A DNA stretch of 64,000 nucleotides. Source: Calothrix sp. PCC 7716 (GTDB lineage Bacteria > Cyanobacteriota > Cyanobacteriia > Cyanobacteriales > Nostocaceae). Shown here piece by piece: positions 54,990 through 62,610 of the stretch. Below the pieces are notes generated by a model. The model saw nothing but the letters and a program-made list of their open reading frames with translations, was not told the origin of the DNA and made no database searches. The DNA lies in NCBI RefSeq assembly GCF_019977735.1, contig NZ_AP025018.1:10606580-10670579 (forward strand), written 5' to 3'. The position numbers and the translations under genes are program-made. Within the stretch, counting starts at the first letter, position 1; each line of letters starts with the position of its first letter.

Positions 54990-55069
54990 AATACCTGATA
55001 TTTAATGATTTGAGTCAGGACAGATATACTTTTTATTTTTCCGTCCTGAAAAAACTAATTTATGGTTCC

Positions 55070-55381
55070 TCACTCAATAGTGAAAAAATCAATTATTGAG
55101 CCGTATAGCAGTACAGGGAATGGGAAATTTATTAATTTTATGGCGCCACCAAAAACAGCTTCGAGTTCTTTTTCGTTTAAATCCCTAAGATTCGCGTCAT
55201 CTTTTGTTGACTCCAATAAATTTGCAGTAACTTCTTCAAATTCTTCTTGGGTAAACTCATAACCATTATCACTAAGAATTGTATTAGATTCATCCTTACT
55301 CTTCGCTGACTGCATTTGAGTACGGAAAACTTCATCATTTGCAAGCCTTTCATAAAAAGCGTTAACATTTTCTATTGACAT
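55070..55381 (-). CDS. Nif11-type RiPP precursor with XYG core motif
   Basis: A 103-residue peptide behind a strong AGGAG site. Residues 1-79 are a Nif11 leader (FYERLANDEVFRTQMQSA, then EEFEEVTANL), ending LNEKELEAVFGG with cleavage expected after Gly79. The 24-residue core starts AIKLINFPFP and contains L92-Y93-G94, the X-Y-G motif recognised by Nif11-linked spliceases. There is no Cys, and Ser/Thr are scarce, so lanthipeptide chemistry is unlikely. It is the first gene of a minus-strand unit with the radical SAM enzyme and the small protein at 53549. Confidence 0.88.
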   Translation of the reverse strand: MSIENVNAFYERLANDEVFRTQMQSAKSKDESNTILSDNGYEFTQEEFEEVTANLLESTKDDANLRDLNEKELEAVFGGAIKLINFPFPVLLYGSIIDFFTIE

Positions 55382-55710
55382 AATTTTCTCCTAAGATTAG
55401 TGAAATAAAGAAACCTGATTTTTTTTTCAGGTATAAATTAAGCTAAACTCTACAGCAAGCTTCTGCCTTTTATATCTTAGATAATAGCTAGCTAATTAAG
55501 TTGAAGCGTAAGATTATTAATTAAGCACAACTAAAACTTTTATGTTCTAATTTTTCTATTGACTCAGTTGGCAATCTTTATAAACGTAACAATCAGAAAT
55601 CTTGCTTTAGAAATAACTAAAACATTTATGTGTTGAAAATTAGCACGCTCGTGATGGTTATTTTTGTAGCGTGTTGGTAGGACAGGCGGGATGCCTATCC
55701 TACGGGATGT
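55382..55710. promoter_or_regulatory. Upstream region of the Nif11 operon with hairpin repeat (copy 9)
   Basis: The promoter of the precursor operon should lie in this 329-bp AT-rich stretch. At 55678-55703 lies TAGGACAGGCGGGATGCCTA then TCCTAC, a variant of the dispersed hairpin. No gene is seen. Confidence 0.45.
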
Positions 55711-56139
55711 CTATGCTGCAGGTTCTGGATGTTTTTGTTGGTAGGTGTTATCGCAGTATAATGCCCATGCGGCGCCAAACATTGCTGAGACAGAACCAGC
55801 TACAGCGGCAGTAACTCCCCAACCTAACGGACCAGTCCAGTTAACAATTTCTTTTAATACTGCTGTTGACGCTTTACTAACTATGTACCCGGTTCCGGCG
55901 CCAACTGCACAAACTAAACCTAATTCTGTTAATATGTCTAAGATGCCTTTGCTCGATAAATCTTCTTCAAAATAAGTTTTCCATATACGGGAATACATTA
56001 AAACATCCGAAGCAGTCAGAAGAAACTGCTTGGGAAGTTCTACACCAGGTGTGGGCGCCACAGAAACACTGGCATTACCGAGCGCACAAGTTACAATTAC
56101 CGAAGTTGCTTCTAATCTTTTTTTGCCTAACTTACTCAC
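55711..56139 (-). CDS. Membrane protein of unknown function
   Basis: A 142-residue protein. The N-terminal half is mixed (ASVIVTCALGNASVSVAPTP-like, then QFLLTASDVLMYSRIWKTYF). The C-terminal half has two Gly/Ala-rich hydrophobic segments (LGLVCAVGAGTGYIVSKAST and GPLGWGVTAAVAGSVSAMFG) and a polar tail. I do not recognise the family. It sits upstream of the Nif11 operon in the same direction, with a 329-bp gap, so a link is possible but unproven. An immunity role is one idea. Confidence 0.6.
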   Translation of the reverse strand: MSKLGKKRLEATSVIVTCALGNASVSVAPTPGVELPKQFLLTASDVLMYSRIWKTYFEEDLSSKGILDILTELGLVCAVGAGTGYIVSKASTAVLKEIVNWTGPLGWGVTAAVAGSVSAMFGAAWALYCDNTYQQKHPEPAA

Positions 56140-56260
56140 CGTCTAATCTCCTATTAGTTTGAGAGACAATATAAATGCCTTGGCTTAAATACATATTAAC
56201 TGCCAGTTACAAAGTAACCCAAACTAACACAAGGGTAGGCACCACCTACCCTCAAAATCT

Positions 56261-56473
56261 TTACTCTTCCTCTATATCTTCACCTGGACGCTGAGTAGCA
56301 GGTGGAAAATCTACGTATTCTTGGGTGCGAGTTGTGTTTGTCGTTATACCTTCAGGCAAAACGTCTTTGGGGTCTACTGACTTATCCGCAGCTGAGTTCA
56401 TATTCAGTTGACCGTTAGCATTAACGTTTGGTTTATCTGAAGTTCCTTTGTGATTTGCGCGACCTGCTGGCAT
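56261..56473 (-). CDS. Small disordered protein
   Basis: A 70-residue polar, probably disordered protein (HKGTSDKPNVNANGQLNMNS, then TTRTQEYVDFPPATQRPGED) with no recognised family. It is followed by a hairpin (GGGTAGG / CCTACCC at 56233-56251), which may terminate transcription. Confidence that it is real is moderate. Confidence 0.5.
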   Translation of the reverse strand: MPAGRANHKGTSDKPNVNANGQLNMNSAADKSVDPKDVLPEGITTNTTRTQEYVDFPPATQRPGEDIEEE

Positions 56474-56816
56474 AATAGTATTCCTCTCATAAAGACAACA
56501 TGTACATACTTAGCCTAAGCTCGTCGTAGTTTGCTACACACTATCACAAGACGCAAATCAAAGTCAGCACAAAGGTATAAGTGTATTTAGTTAGCAACAA
56601 AGAGCCATACTTACCAAAAAAGTTGTTATTTATACACATTATCTTTTTACGGTATTTGTACTCTAATGTTTGAAATATGACAGTTTGTTTCAAGTTGTTT
56701 CGAGTTATTTCAATTTAAAAAATCGCTTGTGTTTTTAAAAAAAATATTATACAAAAACTAACTATGTGCATTTACTTGTAGCATTTACCAACTCCACAAG
56801 GACTTAGTTTACTCAA
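56474..56816. promoter_or_regulatory. Divergent promoter region
   Basis: This 343-bp AT-rich gap lies between the small minus-strand gene and the plus-strand S8 peptidase operon, so both promoters should lie here. No strong motif was recognised. Confidence 0.35.
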
Positions 56817-58112
56817 ATGAAGTCGCATATAAGGCTGAAATTAAAGGAACATGCCTGTTTTGCTAATGCACCCCATTGGCAGCAATTGTTACAAAATAAA
56901 GCACAAGCTGTTACAAATCTTCATCCTGAGATTGATACGTTTTTTACTAAATATAGGTTGCCAGTTTGGGTGACACAAGAGTATAAGCCTAGCGGGAAAG
57001 ATTGGAACCAAGAAGAAATCGCTAGTGGGCTTAATCGTGTTTACCGAATTATTCTTCAGCAAGATGTAACAGTGCCAGATAGCCTTATCCAGGAAATGCG
57101 GAAGTGCAAGATTGTCGAGTCGGTGCAAGTTGGTGCAGTGGGAGAAGCACATTTACCAACAATGCAATCTGCTGCAATGAGTATGACAACTGATATGCGT
57201 TCTCGCCAAGCAATTTATTTACCTGAAGCGCATCAGTTTACTCAAGGTACACCAGAGATAACTGTTGCGGTATTGGATACAGGTGTGTCACTGCATCACC
57301 CAGAATTTGCTCACGCACTACTGCCGGGACACGATTTCGTTGACATTATTGATGGAACTGGAAAATTTCTGGGTGACTATTTAGGCGCCGACGAAATACC
57401 AGAGGATGAAGTTGGACATGGAACTCATGTGGCAGGTATTATTGCGGCTCAAGGTGAATCAATGCCTAAAGGAGTTGTGCCCAATTGTAAAATCCTACCT
57501 GTGCGGGTGTTAGGGGCAATGCAGCGAGGTAATAAACGAGTTGGCGCCGGTTTGGTAGACAACATCAATGCGGGTATCAAGTGGGCTATAGATAAAGGTG
57601 CTGATGTCATTAATATGAGTTTGGGTATTCAACATGCAGGTGGAGGATTGCCACACCAAGAGGTTGTAGACTATGCCCAACGCAAAGGAGTGACTATTAT
57701 TGCAGCATCTGGTAATGATGGTACTGAGCAACTCTACTATCCTGGGTCGCTACCTTATGTTATTGCTGTTGGCGCCACTGATGAAATGGGAAATATTGCG
57801 CCGTTTTCTACTTATGGCAAGCTTGACTTTGTGGCGCCAGGTACTAATATCTACAGTACTTACTTAAACAAAGAATATGCCTTCTCTACAGGAACTTCTC
57901 ACGCTTCTCCTTTTGTAGCGGGTGCAGTTGCTTTACTAAAATCTTACGCTCTGAAAAAGAAAGGTATTCGTCTGCAAGATAGACAGGTAAAACACCTGAT
58001 TCAACATACAGCAGACAAAATTGATAGTCGCTTTAAGCATCGAAAAGCAGGGTTTGGCAAGCTAAACCTAATCGACGCATTAAAACTTCTTGATTATAAA
58101 CTTAATTATTGA
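56817..58112 (+). CDS. S8 family subtilisin-like serine peptidase
   Basis: A 431-residue protease. The catalytic triad is Asp154 (VAVLDTGVS), His201 (VGHGTHVAGI) and Ser in STGTSHASPFVAGA. The first 130 residues form an N-terminal prodomain-like region. No signal peptide is seen, so activity may be cytoplasmic, or export may follow another route. It is the first gene of an operon-like run, with only 10 bp to the next start. It may process one of the neighbouring proteins, which is inference. Confidence 0.9.
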   Translation: MKSHIRLKLKEHACFANAPHWQQLLQNKAQAVTNLHPEIDTFFTKYRLPVWVTQEYKPSGKDWNQEEIASGLNRVYRIILQQDVTVPDSLIQEMRKCKIVESVQVGAVGEAHLPTMQSAAMSMTTDMRSRQAIYLPEAHQFTQGTPEITVAVLDTGVSLHHPEFAHALLPGHDFVDIIDGTGKFLGDYLGADEIPEDEVGHGTHVAGIIAAQGESMPKGVVPNCKILPVRVLGAMQRGNKRVGAGLVDNINAGIKWAIDKGADVINMSLGIQHAGGGLPHQEVVDYAQRKGVTIIAASGNDGTEQLYYPGSLPYVIAVGATDEMGNIAPFSTYGKLDFVAPGTNIYSTYLNKEYAFSTGTSHASPFVAGAVALLKSYALKKKGIRLQDRQVKHLIQHTADKIDSRFKHRKAGFGKLNLIDALKLLDYKLNY

Positions 58113-58122
58113 GAGGGTAAAT

Positions 58123-59631
58123 ATGGAATCACTGAAATTAAACTCAAAAGGTCTACTTGTAAAAATACTACAATCCTATTTAAAGGTTTTGCAACCTAAT
58201 GTCATTAGAAATATCACTGATACTTTTGATGGAGCCACTAAAACAGCAGTTGAAAACTTTCAGAGAAGTGCAGGACTTAAAGTAGATGGTGAGGTAGGTG
58301 ATAAAACTTGGGAAGCGTTAATTAAACGATTTGAGCCAATATGGAATCAAACAGATAGCGAATTTCAAGAAATACTTAAACAAATCAACACGGCTAAAGA
58401 TGATGCCAACACTGCGATTAGTGATGTAAATAAAGCGATAACTGGCGCCAATGAAAATTTAGAAAAAATTAATAACGCTATCAAAAGTATTGATGACGCT
58501 AAAAATACCTCAGTCAAAACTATCAATGATGTAAAAGATAGTGCTATTGAATTGATTAATGCTGCTAAAAATAGAGTTTTTGAAGAGGTCGATGGCAGGC
58601 AAGATAAAGCCATTGAAAAAATTAATGAAACAAAAGACGATGTAATAAAAAATATTAATATTGCTAGAGATAGCGGGATCAAAGGTGTTAATGGAGCAAG
58701 AGATAGTGCAGTTAAAGAAGTCAATGTTGTCAAAGATAGTAATATAAAAGAGATTAATGTAGCGAAAAATGAAGCAACTAGAGATGTTAATAAGGCTAAA
58801 GATAGTGTTGTTGCAGAAGTTAAAAAAGAAGTTGAGCCAGTATTAAATCGAATAGTTGAAGTACAAACCACTGTTTTGGAGGCACGAAAAGCAGCACAAA
58901 TACAAGCTTATAGAGCCGACGCTTCTGCTTCCCTAGTCAAAGCCAAAGAATCTGCAAGAGGCGCCTCTACTAAGTTGGCAGAAGCAACAAATATATACAA
59001 TCAAATTAAGACATTAAGGAGTGGTGTCGCAAGTTTAGTTAAACAAGCTAGAGAGGCTGCTGCCGAGGCATTAAGTAAACTTTCAGCAGAAAAAGCAAAA
59101 GCATCTGATGAAGCTGCTAATCAAGCAATAAAACAGGATGATATTGCTCAAAAAGAATTGGAAAAAGCTGAAACAATTTTTACAATGATTGTAAATGAAG
59201 CTAAAAACGCTGAAACAGCAGTTCAAGATGTAGAAAATCAGGAGGAAGAAAGCCATAAATTTACCGAATTAGATATATTAAAAATTTCAGTAGACAATAT
59301 TTCGGAAAAAGAAGAAGAAGCAAAAGCTGCGTATGGTAGAATTAGCAAGCCATTAGAAGAACTTAAATTAGTTCCAGAAAAGATTGAGAAAATAAAACAA
59401 GAGGTTGACAAGCTGGCTAAAGCTGCTGAAAGTGGTTTAGATGTACCCAAAAGCCCAACTCCATTAGAAGGTCCTAACTTTAAAAATATCTGGGAATTGT
59501 TTGAGAACAATACTGATAATACCAGCACAAACAAAAGCAAGAAAAAAGAATTGCCGCCAGACGAAACAAATTGGGATGATTTTGAGGAGTTTTTTGATCT
59601 AAAGATAAAGCAAATCAAAGGCTCTGCTTAG
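58123..59631 (+). CDS. Peptidoglycan-binding domain plus long coiled coil
   Basis: A protein of about 502 residues, starting at ATG 58123 after a GAGAGGG box. Residues 1-75 are a PG_binding_1 domain (NSKGLLVKILQSYL, FDGATKTAVENFQRSAGLKV, DGEVGDKTWEALI). Residues 85-400 consist of alanine/lysine-rich coiled coil with short repeats of the type INVAKDSxIKxIN (11-residue periodicity). The C terminus is acidic. It has no enzymatic domain. It looks like a filament or spacer anchored to the cell wall or to another structure. It is the second gene of the run. Confidence 0.75.
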   Translation: MESLKLNSKGLLVKILQSYLKVLQPNVIRNITDTFDGATKTAVENFQRSAGLKVDGEVGDKTWEALIKRFEPIWNQTDSEFQEILKQINTAKDDANTAISDVNKAITGANENLEKINNAIKSIDDAKNTSVKTINDVKDSAIELINAAKNRVFEEVDGRQDKAIEKINETKDDVIKNINIARDSGIKGVNGARDSAVKEVNVVKDSNIKEINVAKNEATRDVNKAKDSVVAEVKKEVEPVLNRIVEVQTTVLEARKAAQIQAYRADASASLVKAKESARGASTKLAEATNIYNQIKTLRSGVASLVKQAREAAAEALSKLSAEKAKASDEAANQAIKQDDIAQKELEKAETIFTMIVNEAKNAETAVQDVENQEEESHKFTELDILKISVDNISEKEEEAKAAYGRISKPLEELKLVPEKIEKIKQEVDKLAKAAESGLDVPKSPTPLEGPNFKNIWELFENNTDNTSTNKSKKKELPPDETNWDDFEEFFDLKIKQIKGSA

Positions 59632-59691
59632 TTAAGAAGTACTGAAACCTTATTTCCTATTGTATTAAACCCTAATTAAAAGTATTACATT

Positions 59692-61464
59692 ATGGCAACA
59701 CCCAGCACTGAAACAAGCAACAATTCTAATGGCGTTTCTCAAAGCTATGCTGTCGATAGAGCGCTGACTTTTAGGGCGCCAACCAGTATTGACTCCTATG
59801 CCGCATCTGCTTTGAAGGAAACCGAAGAGTGGATAAGAACGGCTAAGTGGGAGGAGTATAAAGGGGAATATATAAAGGAAAACCCAGGAAGCACATTAGA
59901 GGCAACCGCAAAAGATACCCTAGCAAAAAAATTATCAATTGATAAAATTGACCAGCTAACCAAGAAACTCGATACAAACGGACTGGGAGATATACCGAGG
60001 TTACTGCTATCTAGTTCTAGCATTTATGCTTTTGTACTATTGCAGGCAGTTGATTCTGTTAAGTCAGATGATATTGTCGGTTTAGCAAATGCTGTTGTGC
60101 TACGAATTGATAATGTTCCTAAGCAATACTTCTTTGCAAGGATACTTGCGAATGTTACCGATGACCTAAACGTTCAAGTTGTACCGAACGACCCTAATAA
60201 AAACTGGCCTCGACTTGTTGAACTCACTCGCAAGCAAGGTATTGATATCCGTGCGGGTCAAGTTCGCTCTGCGGTTGTTGCGCTCTTAAATATTGTCTAC
60301 AAAGAAGGGAAAGTTCCCTACTATGTTGAACTATATGCCAGAAGCGGCGCCGTTGAAGAAAGTTCGTTTACTCCAGCTATTAAGCAATCAATGATTGATT
60401 ACCTGCTTAAGTTAGGGGTAAAGTTTACATCGGATGATGACTTTAAAAATAATGATGAATATCTTGCCCTAGCATACAACGAAGCTCAAAAAATGAGTGC
60501 CGTTGCCGATGACCCAATTGATACCGCACGCATTAAAGGTGGTCAAGTCACTTGGAATTTTGTAGTAGACAACTTTGATGCTGTAGACCGTCAAGGTATA
60601 ATTCCAGAAAATATTAAGGCAGCAGGAGCATTAGACTACATATACTTCATTGGTGAAGGAATGCGAGTATTTGACGTAGCAAATGCTTTAGTGCTGCGTT
60701 GGGCAAGTGGGATGCTTGATGTTCCAGAAGGAAAAACAGCAAGTATGCTCTACCGCTTCCATAAATTACGCAATGAACGAAGCACCTCAGCAGAAAGGGC
60801 AATGCTTTACAAACGAGTATTAAACAGAGGCAACGGTAAATTACTTTCTAGTATGGTGGCAAATACCGCTTTTGCAGGACTTTGGCATCAATTGATGGCA
60901 GAAGTAGTGGAATATATTCGCAAATCAGAACGTAGTAAAGACGTTTGGGTATCACGGGCGCCTTTATATCAAGCAACCAAAAATTTGCAATATAATTTAA
61001 CCGAGCATATGACTGGTATGTCACATGTTCAAGTGACAGAAGATTATGCTCATTTGCAAGAAGCACTTGATATTATTCGGTCAGAAGATATTATTAATCA
61101 CTTCGGTGGGAGACGTAAAACTCTTTGGAGCGTAATTGAGCGGGTAGCAAAAGAAGACTTAGGTACTACAGTACCAACCGCTCCTCTCAGAACTATTGCA
61201 GTTGAAGGAAACAAGATTTTTCAATGGATTGCCAGCTTTGAATCTGAAGGTGGAGTGCGGGAAGTTGATTTCGACATGCTTTTAAGCGCCGCAGAATCTT
61301 GGATTATTTCCCAAGCATCAATGGAGTCGGCTCGTAATAACAGTGAGTTTCATGATAATAAAAACAGCAACAACGGCAGAAGTCATAAAAATTCTCATCG
61401 GTTAGCGGCAGCAAAACCAAAAAAACGGTCTAGCAATGATGATTTTGATGATTGGGATGTTTAA
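59692..61464 (+). CDS. Large unknown protein of the S8 operon
   Basis: A 590-residue soluble protein with no signal peptide and no domain I recognise. It is mostly alpha-helical in pattern, with a polar low-complexity C terminus (NKNSNNGRSHKNSHRLAAAK, then NDDFDDWDV). The closing acidic-aromatic DDFDDWDV resembles the end of the preceding protein (ETNWDDFEEFF), which may be a shared interaction tag. It lies 60 bp after the coiled-coil gene. Confidence 0.6.
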   Translation: MATPSTETSNNSNGVSQSYAVDRALTFRAPTSIDSYAASALKETEEWIRTAKWEEYKGEYIKENPGSTLEATAKDTLAKKLSIDKIDQLTKKLDTNGLGDIPRLLLSSSSIYAFVLLQAVDSVKSDDIVGLANAVVLRIDNVPKQYFFARILANVTDDLNVQVVPNDPNKNWPRLVELTRKQGIDIRAGQVRSAVVALLNIVYKEGKVPYYVELYARSGAVEESSFTPAIKQSMIDYLLKLGVKFTSDDDFKNNDEYLALAYNEAQKMSAVADDPIDTARIKGGQVTWNFVVDNFDAVDRQGIIPENIKAAGALDYIYFIGEGMRVFDVANALVLRWASGMLDVPEGKTASMLYRFHKLRNERSTSAERAMLYKRVLNRGNGKLLSSMVANTAFAGLWHQLMAEVVEYIRKSERSKDVWVSRAPLYQATKNLQYNLTEHMTGMSHVQVTEDYAHLQEALDIIRSEDIINHFGGRRKTLWSVIERVAKEDLGTTVPTAPLRTIAVEGNKIFQWIASFESEGGVREVDFDMLLSAAESWIISQASMESARNNSEFHDNKNSNNGRSHKNSHRLAAAKPKKRSSNDDFDDWDV

Positions 61465-61515
61465 ATTCCGTCATTTATCAACTTTGTAGAACTAATTTTG
61501 TAGGAAGTTATTACC

Positions 61516-62598
61516 ATGCCCAATCATCAAGAACTAAAAGAACAAGCTCGCGCCAAAACCCGCTCTCTTCTTGCACACTCGCAATCTTTCCGCGCGATGG
61601 ATAGAGAAGAACAAATGTCCTTATACAAAGAACTAGTTGATGCCAACTATAACGACTTAGCCGAAGAACAAGGGCTAGCAACTGAAATGGCTGCTGGTGA
61701 TATGATTGACGCAAACCGACATATAAATCGTCGTATTGGGGATGCAAATCAAGATGCTGCGGAAACCTTGGGCAAACTCGTTAATAAAGTCAATTTCCCT
61801 GGTTTTGTACGGGATTTACTAGTGGGTGTTTTCGATGCGAACCAAGACGCCAACGAGCGGCAGATGCGGGTATTTATGGATTTAATGAAGCAAGCTACCA
61901 AGTCACTTGCTGAATATGTCCGACAAGTTGGAGATGAAGAAGCTTTACTACGTTTGGTAGAAAGTAATAATCAGTATCGTTTATCAATGAGTAAAGCAGG
62001 TGGTGGCAGGCGCCGAGCAGGAGGACGACGAAACGCAAATGAACCAGCCCAAGGCGCCGAACCACCAAAACCCGTTTTGATCGACCAGGCAACGGGTAAA
62101 GAAGCCAATATGAATGATGCTGCCATTCAAGCTAAAATCTTGGATGCGAGATTAGCGTTGGCAAAAGAGCGGCGAACATTACTACGAGAAACCTTACTCA
62201 TGGGTGTTTCTCGCATGGTAGTCGAAAAAGGTGTAATCCGCGCCAATGTAAAGTTTAATATTGATGCCTACGAAGATACCGTCAACGATGATAGAGCGCA
62301 AGAAAGTAGAAACGAAGGGTCTTCCTTCAACAGCGGATTTTTTGGTTTTGGTGGAGGTTTCTCACGACAAAAATCACAAGTTAGCATTGCCACATCAAAC
62401 ACTGAGATGGGTTCAGAACTTTCAGCACAAATGGAAGGTTTTGTAGAAATTCAGTTTAAATCAGATTATTTCAAATTGGATAACTTCAGAGAAATTTTTG
62501 ATTTAGGTCAAGGACAAATTCCCGCACCACAGTCTCAAGTTCCACCAACAACACCCCCCCAACAACTACCACCCGCACCTCCACCAACAACCCCTTAA
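61516..62598 (+). CDS. Unknown helical protein with Pro-rich tail
   Basis: A 360-residue protein. Residues 1-150 are strongly helical (repeats of DANRHINRRIGDANQDAAET, FDANQDANERQMRVF). A basic GGGRRRAGGRRNAN linker at about residue 165 follows, then a helical/beta region and a Gly/Phe-rich loop (FFGFGGGFSRQ). The last 30 residues are Pro-rich. Family not recognised. It has the size and layout of a structural or membrane-associated protein, but this is a guess. It starts 51 bp after the previous gene. Confidence 0.55.
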   Translation: MPNHQELKEQARAKTRSLLAHSQSFRAMDREEQMSLYKELVDANYNDLAEEQGLATEMAAGDMIDANRHINRRIGDANQDAAETLGKLVNKVNFPGFVRDLLVGVFDANQDANERQMRVFMDLMKQATKSLAEYVRQVGDEEALLRLVESNNQYRLSMSKAGGGRRRAGGRRNANEPAQGAEPPKPVLIDQATGKEANMNDAAIQAKILDARLALAKERRTLLRETLLMGVSRMVVEKGVIRANVKFNIDAYEDTVNDDRAQESRNEGSSFNSGFFGFGGGFSRQKSQVSIATSNTEMGSELSAQMEGFVEIQFKSDYFKLDNFREIFDLGQGQIPAPQSQVPPTTPPQQLPPAPPPTTP

Positions 62599-62610
62599 TA
62601 ACCAGAAGCT

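Noticed and set aside
12855-55381. A link between tyramine made by the amine cluster and the tyramine unit lost in splicease chemistry.
   Set aside because: The coincidence is appealing, but the excised unit comes from the peptide itself and nothing in the sequence connects the two clusters, which are more than 30 kb apart.
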